A stretch of 13,917 nt of DNA from an uncultured Pseudomonadota bacterium (GCA_937967875.1 CALBTQ010000468.1:1-13917); one strand, 5' to 3'; counted from the stretch's first letter, positions 1 to 7,364 are shown. Numbers and translations: made by a program. Notes: generated by a model not told the origin, from the letters alone.

Positions 1-43
1 TCGTATTCGGTGACTGGAGTTCAGACGTGTGCTCTTCCGATCT
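1..43. other. Illumina sequencing adapter and index remnant (not genomic)
   Basis: Bases 10-43 match the Illumina TruSeq/NEBNext read-2 adapter (GTGACTGGAG at its start, CTCTTCCGATCT at its end). Bases 2-9 (CGTATTCG) sit where the i7 index lies in this library design, and base 1 fits the last base of the constant arm before the index. Genomic sequence begins at base 44, in the middle of topA. This is untrimmed adapter at a contig end. Any reading frame or homology crossing bases 1-43 is artificial. Confidence 0.97.
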
Positions 44-1564
44 GGGCTGATCCTTTTTCGCGGTGCCTTTGACCTTTTCGACGTATTTCTTTTCAAGGAT
101 CGTGGCCAGAATCGCCGCGTAGGTCGACGGCCGGCCGATGCCCTGTTCCTCCAGCTCCTTGATCAGCGTGGCTTCGGTGAAGCGCGCCGGCGGCTGGGTG
201 AACTTCTGCTGCCGATCGATTTTCTCGCCGCGCAGTTCCTGCTTGGCGCTCAGCGGCGGCAGCTTGGAGCTGGGCGCGTCGCCGTTTTCGTTTTCCTCGT
301 CGTCGCGCATCGCCGCCAGATGACCGGGGAACACCTCTTTCTGTTCGCTGGTGGTCAGGCGGTAGGGACCGTTGGCGATCTGCACGGTCAGCACTTCGAA
401 CTCGGCCGGGTTCATCTGGCTGGCGACGAAGCGCTTCCAGATCAACTCGTAGACCTTCAACTGCGGGCCGGTCAGCTTGCCTTTGAGGCTCTCGGGCGGC
501 AGCGCCAGATCGGTGGGCCGGATGGCCTCGTGCGCTTCCTGCGCGCCCTTGCGGCTGCTGTAGACCGGCGGCTTGGCCGGCAGATACTCGTCGCCGTAAG
601 CGCGGCGGATATACTCGGCGGCGGCCTGTTGCGCGTCGGCGGCGATGCGCACCGAGTCGGTGCGCATGTAGGTGATCAAACCCTGCGGACCCTCGCCGGT
701 GACGTCGATGCCTTCGTACAATTGCTGCGCCAGGCGCATGATCTGACTGGGGCTCATGCGCAGCCGACGGCTGGCGACCTGCTGCAGCGTGCTGGTGATG
801 AACGGCGGCAGCGGCCGTTTTTTCTGCTGCTTGCGGTTGATCGCCTCGACGATGTACTTGCCGGTTTCCAGCTCGGCGGCGATCGCCGCGGCCTGCTCGC
901 CGTCGGTCACCGACAGCTTCTTGCCGTCCTTCGTGCCGACCTTGGCGGTGAAGACCGGCGGGGCGTCGGCGCGCAGATCGACGTACAACTCCCAGTATTC
1001 CTGCGGCTTGAACTTTTCGATTTCCTCTTCGCGCTCAACGACCAGCCGCACGGCGACCGACTGCACGCGCCCGGCCGACAAACCGCGCTTCACCTTTTTC
1101 CACAGCAGCGGGGAAAGCTTGTAGCCGACGAGCCGGTCGAGAATGCGCCGCGCCTGCTGGCTGTAGAATTTGTTCCGGTCCAGCTCGGTCGGATGCTCGA
1201 GCGCTTCGAGCACGGCGCGCTTGGTGATTTCGTTGAAGCTGATGCGGTGCACCGGCTTATCTTTAATGTTCAACGACTGCGCGATGTGCCAGGCGATGGC
1301 CTCGCCCTCGCGGTCGGGGTCGGGGGCCAACAGCACGGCGTCTGCTTTGCCCGCGGCGGTCTTCAGTTCGCGCAGGACCTTTTCCTTGCCTTTGATGGTC
1401 ACGTATTTGGGCGCGAAATCCTGCTCGATGTCCACGCCCAGCTCGCTGGCCGGCAGATCGCGCACGTGGCCGACCGAGGCCTTCACTTGATAGTCGCGCC
1501 CCAGATATTTCCCAATGGTTTTCGCCTTGCTCGGCGACTCGACGATGACCAGTGTCTGACTCAT
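44..1564 (-). CDS. topA: DNA topoisomerase I (type IA), 3'-truncated at contig end
   Basis: TopA relaxes negatively supercoiled DNA by cutting one strand through a tyrosine and passing the other. The 507 visible residues begin MSQTLVIVESPSKAKTIG, the N-terminal Toprim signature with Glu9. The Toprim acidic triad DPDREGEAIAWH follows at about residues 82-93. The active-site motif GLITYMRTDS puts the catalytic tyrosine at residue 299. IGRPSTYAAIL near residue 480 is also typical. Bacterial TopA is usually 750-900 residues, so the end of the core and the C-terminal zinc-ribbon or basic repeats are missing because the contig stops and adapter follows. The start ATG shares one base with the dprA stop (TAATG), and an AGGAGG four bases upstream lies inside dprA, so the two are translationally coupled. 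The identification is secure; only the 3' end is unknown. Confidence 0.97.
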
Positions 1565-2673
1565 TAAACCTCCTGAGTGACGGCGTATCGATTACCCGGC
1601 AGCCTTCGCACCCGACCCGCCAACTCCAGTTCCAATAGGGCCGCATTGACTTGGGCCGCACTCAATCCTGTTTTTACCGCCAGTTCGTCGGCATCGGCGT
1701 CGGCGCCGACGAGCCGGTCCCAAATTTTTCCCGCATCGCCCGGCGGCGGCGGCAACTGCGCGCGCATTGCCGTGGCGGCTTCGTCCTCGGCATGGCCGCG
1801 GTTGAGATGCTCGCCGAGCACCTCTTCGACCACGTCGAGAATCTCCAGCAACGGTTTGGCCCCGTCGCGAATCAACCGGTTGACGCCGCGACTTTGCGCC
1901 CGGTCGATGCGTCCGGGCACGGCCAGCACCGTTTTCCCCTGCTCCATGGCCAGGCGCGCGGTAATCAGCGCGCCGCTTTTCTCCCCCGCCTCGACCACCA
2001 CGCAAGCCCGGCCGAGCCCGGCCAGCAGGCGGTTGCGGGCGGGAAAGCTGCCCCGCATCGGCGGCGTACCCGGCGGCAGTTCGCCCAGCAATGCTCCGCC
2101 GGCAGCGACGATCTGCTCGAAGAGCGTCACGTGCTCGGGCGGGTACGGCACATCCAGACCCGCGCCCAACACGGCGACGGTCGGTCCGCCCGCATTCAGC
2201 GCACCGCGATGCGCTTGGGCGTCGATGCCGCGCGCGCCGCCGCTGACGGTGCAAATGCCGCTGCGGCTCAACGCGGCTCCCAGGTGCTCGGCCACTTTCA
2301 ATCCATAGGGCGTCGGTTGACGCGTGCCGACCACGCTCGCGGCCAGCTCCGTCTTAATGTTAATGTCGCCGCGCACAAAAACCACCGGCGGCGGCGAGTG
2401 CAGCGTGCGCAGGGCGGCCGGATACTCCGGATCGGTGAACGCCAGCGCCCGCTGTCCGCTCGCGGCGATTTGTTCCTCCATGCGCTCGACCGGCGAAAAA
2501 TCGCGAAATCCCGCCAACGCCTCGGCCTGTCGCGCCGACAATCCCAACTCCCGCAAGCGGGCGACGGATGCACCAAAGGCCCGTTCGGCTTCGGGGAATT
2601 CCGCCAGGATTTTCCCGGCGGAGACGGAGCCGATCCCCGACACACAGAGTAGGGCCAAGTGGTAACGCGACAT
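1564..2673 (-). CDS. dprA: DNA-processing protein DprA/Smf
   Basis: DprA binds incoming single-stranded DNA in the cytoplasm and loads RecA during natural transformation. It is also kept in many bacteria with no known competence. The protein is 369 residues. An N-terminal helical region includes VSGIGSVSAGK (11-21), a SAM/HhH-like segment. The Rossmann-like DprA core runs from about residue 75 to 285, with SVVGTRQPTPYG, VSGGARGIDAQAH, VAVLGAGLDVPYP, FPARNRLLAGL, SGALITARLA and VPGRIDR. The usual SGLARGID is SGGARGID here. Residues 315-369 resemble the DprA C-terminal winged helix. I chose the ATG at 2673 because GGGAG stands five bases before it; the GTG 39 bases upstream lies at the predicted promoter and has no such site. 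It is the first gene of a dprA-topA unit with its own promoter. Confidence 0.95.
   Translation of the reverse strand: MSRYHLALLCVSGIGSVSAGKILAEFPEAERAFGASVARLRELGLSARQAEALAGFRDFSPVERMEEQIAASGQRALAFTDPEYPAALRTLHSPPPVVFVRGDINIKTELAASVVGTRQPTPYGLKVAEHLGAALSRSGICTVSGGARGIDAQAHRGALNAGGPTVAVLGAGLDVPYPPEHVTLFEQIVAAGGALLGELPPGTPPMRGSFPARNRLLAGLGRACVVVEAGEKSGALITARLAMEQGKTVLAVPGRIDRAQSRGVNRLIRDGAKPLLEILDVVEEVLGEHLNRGHAEDEAATAMRAQLPPPPGDAGKIWDRLVGADADADELAVKTGLSAAQVNAALLELELAGRVRRLPGNRYAVTQEV
1569..1574 (-). promoter_or_regulatory. topA ribosome binding site inside the dprA 3' end
   Basis: A perfect AGGAGG lies four bases before the topA ATG and overlaps the last codons of dprA. The site fixes the topA start and indicates that ribosomes finishing dprA feed topA. 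Confidence 0.85.
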
Positions 2674-2701
2674 CTCGACTCCCATGTCGATGTGAGCCGT
2701 A

Positions 2702-2732
2702 AGGATAAACACTGCGCTTCGCCCTCTGTCAA
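2702..2732 (-). promoter_or_regulatory. predicted sigma70-type promoter for dprA-topA
   Basis: TTGACA at 2732-2727 is a perfect -35 box. The -10 box is ambiguous within the sequence TTTATCCT: TATCCT gives a 19-base spacer, TTATCC 18 and TTTATC 17. It lies between the terminator of the upstream LysM gene and the dprA ribosome site, where a promoter is expected. Confidence 0.65.
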
Positions 2733-2760
2733 GGGCGGGCGAACACTTTGTTAAATAAAT

Positions 2761-2788
2761 GAAAAAGGGACCGGCCGGGCCGGTCCCT
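2761..2788 (-). terminator. Rho-independent terminator after the LysM gene
   Basis: A perfect inverted repeat has 11-base arms AGGGACCGGCC (2766-2776) and GGCCGGTCCCT (2778-2788). On the minus strand it runs into TTTTTC and an A/T-rich stretch. It begins 25 bases after the LysM stop codon and separates the envelope unit from the dprA promoter. Confidence 0.9.
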
Positions 2789-2812
2789 CTTGTAAAAACG
2801 TCGTCGAGGACT

Positions 2813-3856
2813 TTATTGCACGTCGCTGATGATGATATCGCCGACCAAGATCGGGCGCGTGCCGTTGGTGACGAGCACCGTCGAATTTTTATCGCCCACG
2901 CGGATGACGATCACGTTGCCGATTTTGTAGTTCGGCACGTTTTTCGGATCCGGGCTGCGGCGCCAGACTGAGAAGCTGTTGCCGACTTCCACACCTTGTT
3001 TCAGGCCCAGGTCGATGAACGCGACCATGTTGGAGCCCATGTTGAAATCGTCGTCGGCGTTGCTCTGGATGATCGTGCCGTTCAATTCGAGGTCGGTCAT
3101 TTTCAGCGTGATGCGCACCGACGAACGATCCATCGACATCAGGCGGTCGCCGACGTGAATTTCGGAAACGGAGTTGATCAGCTTGCCGGTGTAGATGACC
3201 TTGCCGTTGGGCAACGTCGTCGAATCGATGGTCTCCAGCTCGCCGACCAGGCGCACCAGGTAGCCCAGCGGATCACGCTTGAAGGGGTGCGTCACCTTTT
3301 TCTGGGTGCGGAAAACGGTGAACACGTCGCCCAACTGCACGTTGGCCGTTTTGCGCATCTGGAAGTACACGTAATTGTCTTCGCGCAAAATGAGCTGTTT
3401 GTCGATGTTGTCGGTGATGCGTCCCGCGCCTTCAATTTCCTCGTCGCTGAGAATGTCGATTTCGTCGATGCGCGTGTCGTAACTGAAGGTCGTGTCGAAG
3501 GCGGCCATTTCCGGCGCGTCAAACAGGAAATCCGCTTCGCGGCGCATCGGCGCATCCTCGTAAACCACCATGCCCTGTTCCACGCGCACCTTGAGCGTCT
3601 GTCCCGGATAGATCCAGTGCGGGTCGGCGATCTGCGGATTCATTTCCCAGATCAACGGCCACTGCCAGGGATCGTTGTAGAAACGCTGGCCCAGATCCCA
3701 CAGCGTATCACCCGACTCGACGTTGTATTCGATGATCTCCATTTTCTGGACGATATCCACCGGTTTCTTCGCCGGCGTGTCCGACCAGGCCATGGTCACC
3801 ATACCCAACAAAGCCAGGGCGACGAGGAAAATGATGACGGTGCGGAAGTGTCTCAT
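2813..3856 (-). CDS. Periplasmic LysM-domain peptidoglycan-binding protein
   Basis: This 347-residue exported protein probably binds peptidoglycan. A signal peptide covers about residues 1-25 (Arg-rich start, hydrophobic VIIFLVALALLGMVTM, then AWS before DTP). One LysM domain spans about residues 44-90: YNVESGDTLWDLGQRFY, then NPQIADPHWIYPGQTLKV. The remaining 250 residues have no motif I can name; they look beta-rich, with repeated short strands and Val-Gly-Asp turns (LGDVFTVFR, VGDRLMSMD, VGNSFSVWR). I chose the ATG at 3856 because AAGGAGG ends eight bases before it, although the frame stays open for six more codons. It follows the CpoB-like gene by 14 bases, with its ribosome site touching that gene's stop. 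LysM proteins of this size next to dprA and topA are familiar from deltaproteobacteria. No catalytic residues are evident, so a structural or scaffold role is inferred. Confidence 0.85.
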   Translation of the reverse strand: MRHFRTVIIFLVALALLGMVTMAWSDTPAKKPVDIVQKMEIIEYNVESGDTLWDLGQRFYNDPWQWPLIWEMNPQIADPHWIYPGQTLKVRVEQGMVVYEDAPMRREADFLFDAPEMAAFDTTFSYDTRIDEIDILSDEEIEGAGRITDNIDKQLILREDNYVYFQMRKTANVQLGDVFTVFRTQKKVTHPFKRDPLGYLVRLVGELETIDSTTLPNGKVIYTGKLINSVSEIHVGDRLMSMDRSSVRITLKMTDLELNGTIIQSNADDDFNMGSNMVAFIDLGLKQGVEVGNSFSVWRRSPDPKNVPNYKIGNVIVIRVGDKNSTVLVTNGTRPILVGDIIISDVQ

Positions 3857-3864
3857 GGAAAAAA

Positions 3865-3871
3865 CCTCCTT
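3865..3871 (-). promoter_or_regulatory. LysM-gene ribosome binding site
   Basis: AAGGAGG lies eight bases before the ATG at 3856 and overlaps the first base of the preceding gene's stop codon. It decides the start against an upstream in-frame TTG. Confidence 0.8.
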
Positions 3872-4611
3872 CAACGAGACGAATCCATTTTGATTTTTTT
3901 CGCCTCGGGGGAATCCGCATATTCACGCAACAGACGATCGCGCGTCTGCTGAGCTTTCTCGGTCTGTCCTTGCCGATCGTAACAATCGGCCATCCAGTAC
4001 AAGGCGCGCGGCGCATACGGCCCGGCCGCCTGTCCCGCCGCGAGGCAACGCTTGTACTCGTTGATCGCCTGCGCGAACTCCGACAGGTTGCGGTACGCCT
4101 CGCCCAACGCGTAACGCGCGCGCGGCAGATACGCCGACCCGGGATGCTGCGCGATGAACGCGTTCAGATCGTAAATCGCCAGGCCCCAGTTGCTCTGCTG
4201 CATTTGGACCATCGCCTTGCCGAACGCGGCGTCCTCGTTCTCGCGCGTATCGCCGCCGCCGACCGGCAACGGCGCGGGCGTCGTTTCGGCCGTCGGTGCG
4301 GGCATCATCACCGGCTCGCTCGCCGCTACGGTATCGCCCGACGGTTCCTGAATATACACCGTGGGCTGTTGCAATTCTTCCTGCAGCTTCTTGATCGCCT
4401 CGTGGTTGTTCTTCGCCGTCTCGCGCAGGACGAACAGCGAGCTGTTCATTTCTTCCATGCGCAAATTCAGGTCGGCGATCGTCGTTTGCAGATCGTTGAC
4501 CTGGCGTTGCAACTCCTCAACTTGCTTTTGGCTTTTCTGGTCCTCCGCGCACCCCAGCGCCAATAGCATGAGACTGCATATACAAATACACTTCAACCAC
4601 GTGCGGCCCAT
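3871..4611 (-). CDS. CpoB/YbgF-like lipoprotein with coiled coil and TPR repeats
   Basis: The protein has 246 residues. Residues 1-20 form a lipoprotein-type signal (basic MGRTWLK, hydrophobic core, ALG before Cys21); the -2 Leu makes the lipobox slightly atypical. Residues 27-80 form a heptad coiled coil (VEELQRQVNDLQTTIADL and onward). A Pro/Ala/Thr-rich linker follows (about 85-120), then TPR-like helices at about 126-240, including YLPRARYALGEAYRNLSEFA and APRALYWMADCYDRQGQTEKA. This coiled coil plus TPR layout is that of YbgF/CpoB, which links Tol-Pal outer-membrane constriction with peptidoglycan synthesis at division. No tol or pal genes are in the window, so the family name is by architecture only; an outer-membrane assembly lipoprotein of the BamD/YfgL type is less likely. 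A good promoter lies just upstream, and the gene is co-transcribed with the LysM gene. The ribosome site before the ATG is weak (GGGTG, seven bases). Confidence 0.8.
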   Translation of the reverse strand: MGRTWLKCICICSLMLLALGCAEDQKSQKQVEELQRQVNDLQTTIADLNLRMEEMNSSLFVLRETAKNNHEAIKKLQEELQQPTVYIQEPSGDTVAASEPVMMPAPTAETTPAPLPVGGGDTRENEDAAFGKAMVQMQQSNWGLAIYDLNAFIAQHPGSAYLPRARYALGEAYRNLSEFAQAINEYKRCLAAGQAAGPYAPRALYWMADCYDRQGQTEKAQQTRDRLLREYADSPEAKKIKMDSSR

Positions 4612-4646
4612 TCGGGGACACCCATCCTTCGTTGAATCCTGGCGTT

Positions 4647-4676
4647 ATCCTATCGTTCGCCGAGACGCACTGTCAA
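4647..4676 (-). promoter_or_regulatory. sigma70-type promoter for the lipoprotein-LysM unit
   Basis: A perfect -35 TTGACA (4676-4671), an 18-base spacer and a -10 TAGGAT (4652-4647, five of six matches) predict a start near 4640, giving a leader of about 30 bases. The rest of the gap 4612-4844 is A/T-richer than the genes and shows no gene. Confidence 0.75.
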
Positions 4677-4844
4677 GAGATTTTCCATTGTTTATCGTCT
4701 CTTACAACGGCAAATCTCACGTTTTTTCTAATCCTTTGATGCCCGTTTGCACACCAACGATAACCTGAAAATCGACCGTTTTTCACCAGCAAAAATCATT
4801 CGCCGGACAGGTCGTCCATTAAATGTGGCCGGCAAAAAATAAAT

Positions 4845-6308
4845 CTAATTGTTCGGAATCACGCGACTATTCACTTGCAGCGGCGCGTCGGCGATCTGCA
4901 ACAGGCGCCGCTCGTCGCCGGGGTGATAGTTCACGACCGGGTACATCTGGATGAGAATCGAGAACTTGCCGGCCGGCAATTTGTCCAGGTCGACGAATTC
5001 GAAGCCCAGACACCCGTAACAACCCGGGTAGCGTTCCGGCGGATCGAGCCGGCCGACATCGTCGTGGTAGTACAGCACCATGCTCGCCGGGATTTTATCC
5101 TTGTCGTACATGTTGCGCGAGAACCACCCTTCCGGATGCTCGGGGCGCGAACCGGCCACCACCTGCCAGTCGAAAGGCGCCGGATCGAGTTTCAACTCGG
5201 CTTCGCTCATCATGCCGTCGATGTCCACGCCCTGCGGATTGTGGTCGTTGTAATAGCGGCGTCCGGTCACCTGCGGCGGCGTGTCGATGTAAATACGCAT
5301 GGCCGCGCTGCGGAAGAACGTGGAAATTTTAAACGGCAGATCGATCGTCAGCGGAAACTCCATGCCCGTTTTCCAATAGACGCTGGTCAACTCGACGCTG
5401 GGCGTGGGGATCTTCCAGACGAGCCGGTTCCAGTTTTTCGTCCGCCGGATGATGCGCACCGGACCATCGATGTAACCGAGCACCTCGGCGCGGAAATCGT
5501 TTTCGTTGCGCTCCAAGTGCATCAGGTTCCAGAACAGGTCGCCCTCGATGCGCACCTTCTGCCGATCGGCCACGCTCACATTGGTGCCGCCGATGGCCGG
5601 TTTGACGTACAGCTTCGCCGCCGAAATCGGCGCGTCGGCGTGATAACCGATCAGGTAGTCGGTCGTTTCGATCTCGTTGGCTTGCTCGTGATACCACACA
5701 TAATCGACGTTGCTGCGCGGCGCGGGCCCGGCGAACGCCAGCAGATACACGTAGGCGCGCCCGCCGTCGCGCGGATCGACGACATCCAGTTCCAGCCCCG
5801 CTTCCACGCCGGGCGGCAGCAAAAACGGCTGCAGGCGCGGTCCGGCGTCGGCGCAGATGAACGCCAGTTCGTCGTCCGCATCCAGCGCGCCCTCGTCGAC
5901 GTCGGTCGAGGCGATCTCCCCGTGCGCATACACGTACTGACCGTCGCGGCGTTCGTCGATCTGAAAGGGAATCGGCCGCAGCGCCTGCCCGTCGAATACG
6001 AACAGGCCGAGGCGGTTGATTTTTTTACCCTGCAACAGGCGCAGTTTGTGGCCGGGGACGGTCACCGGGTCGGTCGTGCGCGTCAGCGTTTTCATCGACG
6101 CGTTGGCCGCGAAGGCCGCGGCGGACACCAAGCAGACCACGGCGGCCAGGCGCAGAAAGAACCGCCACCAGCGAATGATCCACAATCGTTCGCCGGCGCC
6201 CAGCGGGTCGAGAAACAGGCTAAACGGCCGCTCGGTGGAGTCATGCTCCCACTTCGCCGCCACCTGTTTGATCGTCTGTAAATGTCGATGGTTCGAGGTC
6301 TGCCACAT
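4845..6308 (-). CDS. Membrane-anchored or exported protein of unknown function
   Basis: I do not recognise a named family. The 487-residue protein has a cytoplasm-like polar N-terminus (about 1-45, LQTIKQVAAKWEHD), one hydrophobic segment (about 50-70, FLRLAAVVCLVSAAAFAANA) ending in a plausible signal-peptidase site, and a large extracytoplasmic part. That part starts with a motif I associate with uncharacterised envelope proteins (INRLGLFVFDGQALRPIPFQ, then DADDELAFICADAG) and looks beta-rich. A CYGC pair sits at residues 430 and 433, with Trp/Tyr-rich surroundings. The start is uncertain. ATG 6308 (used here) and ATGs at 6320 and 6317 lack ribosome sites. A TTG at 6182 (WIIRWWRFF) would give a classical signal peptide with no long tail. 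It is a single-gene unit, divergent from the CAP-domain gene; no convincing terminator follows it. Confidence 0.7.
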   Translation of the reverse strand: MWQTSNHRHLQTIKQVAAKWEHDSTERPFSLFLDPLGAGERLWIIRWWRFFLRLAAVVCLVSAAAFAANASMKTLTRTTDPVTVPGHKLRLLQGKKINRLGLFVFDGQALRPIPFQIDERRDGQYVYAHGEIASTDVDEGALDADDELAFICADAGPRLQPFLLPPGVEAGLELDVVDPRDGGRAYVYLLAFAGPAPRSNVDYVWYHEQANEIETTDYLIGYHADAPISAAKLYVKPAIGGTNVSVADRQKVRIEGDLFWNLMHLERNENDFRAEVLGYIDGPVRIIRRTKNWNRLVWKIPTPSVELTSVYWKTGMEFPLTIDLPFKISTFFRSAAMRIYIDTPPQVTGRRYYNDHNPQGVDIDGMMSEAELKLDPAPFDWQVVAGSRPEHPEGWFSRNMYDKDKIPASMVLYYHDDVGRLDPPERYPGCYGCLGFEFVDLDKLPAGKFSILIQMYPVVNYHPGDERRLLQIADAPLQVNSRVIPNN

Positions 6309-6315
6309 GGGGCGC

Positions 6316-6344
6316 ATCATGGGCGAGGGTCGAATTAATGTCAA
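6316..6344 (-). promoter_or_regulatory. predicted promoter of the unknown membrane protein gene
   Basis: TTGACA (6344-6339), a 17-base spacer and CATGAT (6321-6316, four of six) predict transcription starting near 6309, directly at the ATG at 6308. The -10 box overlaps the upstream ATG pair, which argues against those as starts. Confidence 0.5.
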
Positions 6345-6469
6345 GAAAGACAGAAATAATCCCCTGATCTATATTTTGCTTTCATAGTATTTGGTCTCTT
6401 TCAAACCTTCGCCTCCTTCGACAATCGATCCACAAGAAAGCCCCATCCTCCCTTGATTTTCATTTACTT

Positions 6470-6498
6470 TTGACTTTTTCCGCCGAAAGCCTCACAAT
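6470..6498 (+). promoter_or_regulatory. predicted promoter of the CAP-domain lipoprotein gene
   Basis: TTGACT (6470-6475), a 17-base spacer and CACAAT (6493-6498) form a reasonable sigma70-type promoter. The start would be near 6505, giving a leader of about 33 bases that contains a perfect inverted repeat. The segment 6345-6469 shows nothing else identifiable. Confidence 0.6.
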
Positions 6499-6507
6499 AG
6501 AAACAGA

Positions 6508-6524
6508 CGCTGAACCGTTCAGCG
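6508..6524 (+). repeat. perfect inverted repeat in the leader of the CAP-domain gene
   Basis: CGCTGAA-CCG-TTCAGCG has perfect seven-base arms. It starts almost at the predicted transcription start and ends three bases before the Shine-Dalgarno GAGGAG (6527-6532). It may be a 5' RNA hairpin or a repressor operator; the sequence cannot tell which. Confidence 0.6.
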
Positions 6525-6537
6525 AAGAGGAGAGTTT

Positions 6538-7206
6538 ATGCGTTTTGTCTATGTTCTGGTTTTGCTGATCAGCCTGGGCGCGTTCGTCTTCAGCCTCAGT
6601 TGCGACGACGATCCGGCCGAGCCGAGCGGCTTGGGCGGGAACGACGACGACGATGACGATACCGGCGGCGATATGTACAGCGACGAATGCAGCATCGACT
6701 ACGGCGACAACCCCGGCTGCGACGCCGACGATCCCGCCTGTCAGATGACCGTCCTGATGAACAAAGACCGCTACCTGAACCCCGACGAGTCCGACTGCGC
6801 GCCCGCGCTGGATTGGTACGCCGATCTGGCCGCGGTGGCCCTGGCGCACTCGCAGGATATGTGCAACCGCGACTTTTTCGACCACAGCAATCCCGACGGT
6901 GACGATCCCTTCGACCGGATGGACGCGGCGGGCATCCAGTGGGTGACCGCGGGCGAGAACATCTTCCGCGTGTCCGGCGTGGGCATCGACGAGGCGGTGA
7001 CCATGGGCGAAGAGGCGTTCATGGACGAGCCCGAGTGCGTGGCCAACCACCGCTCGAACATTCTGAACCGCAACTTCACCCACGTAGGCGTGGGCGTGTA
7101 CGAATGCAACGACGGCTACATCTACATCACGCAGGATTTCGCCGCCTTCAGCTTCGGCGACATCCGGCAGGACCCGCACGAATACTGCCCGGGATTCAGC
7201 AAGTAA
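6538..7206 (+). CDS. CAP/SCP-domain (CAP superfamily) secreted lipoprotein
   Basis: The protein has 222 residues. The N-terminus is a hydrophobic signal ending FSLS before Cys22; Leu at -2 instead of -3 makes the lipobox weak, but the position fits. An acidic linker (about 23-46, six consecutive Asp) follows. Residues 65-208 match the bacterial CAP/SCP fold (PF00188 type): ALAHSQDMC with His104, DFFDHSNPDG with His116, TAGENIFRV with Glu140, and NHRSNILNRNFTHVGVGVYE with His171. These are the residues expected in the CAP cavity. Eight cysteines besides Cys22 (51, 61, 68, 87, 109, 167, 190, 217) suggest four disulfides and an extracytoplasmic location. The start ATG has GAGGAG five bases before it. 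It is the only plus-strand gene, monocistronic, and ends ahead of a bidirectional terminator. The substrate is unknown; CAP proteins range from lipid or metal binders to supposed proteases. Confidence 0.88.
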   Translation: MRFVYVLVLLISLGAFVFSLSCDDDPAEPSGLGGNDDDDDDTGGDMYSDECSIDYGDNPGCDADDPACQMTVLMNKDRYLNPDESDCAPALDWYADLAAVALAHSQDMCNRDFFDHSNPDGDDPFDRMDAAGIQWVTAGENIFRVSGVGIDEAVTMGEEAFMDEPECVANHRSNILNRNFTHVGVGVYECNDGYIYITQDFAAFSFGDIRQDPHEYCPGFSK

Positions 7207-7231
7207 TTTTCCGAGAACCGATCATCGCAAC

Positions 7232-7340
7232 AACCCTCATCCCCGCCCTTTCTCCCACAGGGAGAAGGGAGGCCAGAGTTGCCGGCTTTTACCCTCTCCC
7301 ATTTGGGAGAGGGTCGGGCGTCAGCCCGGGGTGAGGGGTA
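7232..7340. repeat. REP/BIME-like multi-hairpin intergenic repeat
   Basis: The element is bounded by imperfect outer arms (CCCTCATCCCC at 7234-7244 and GGGGTGAGGGG at 7328-7338). Inside are three hairpins: CCCTTTCTCCC/GGGAGAAGGG (7246-7269, one bulge), ACCCTCTCCCA/TGGGAGAGGGT with a two-base loop (7291-7314, perfect 11-base arms) and CGGGC/GCCCG (7315-7328). It lies between the stop of the CAP gene and a terminator. CCCTCTCCC/GGGAGAGGG palindromes of this form recur as dispersed REP-like elements in many proteobacterial genomes; only one copy is in this window, so multicopy status is inferred. Confidence 0.7.
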
Positions 7341-7364
7341 ATAAAACCAAATTGTGAACGAAAG

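Noticed and set aside
29..1567. Plus-strand open frame of 512 codons at the left end
   Set aside because: It begins inside the sequencing adapter and is antisense to an unmistakable topA.
4796..4835. Possible terminator after the unknown membrane protein gene (GCCGG and CCGGC separated by about 22 bases)
   Set aside because: The stem is only five base pairs with a large loop, and the main T run comes before the stem, not after it.
4875..6281. Plus-strand open frame of 468 codons antisense to the unknown membrane protein
   Set aside because: It is His/Arg/Val-rich without motifs and lies opposite a gene with a coherent signal segment and motifs; it is a GC-driven shadow.
7232..7340. CRISPR array or tRNA-like structure
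   Set aside because: The palindromes are nested and not regularly spaced direct repeats, and there is no cloverleaf with conserved T-loop bases. No tRNA, rRNA or CRISPR array was seen anywhere in the window.
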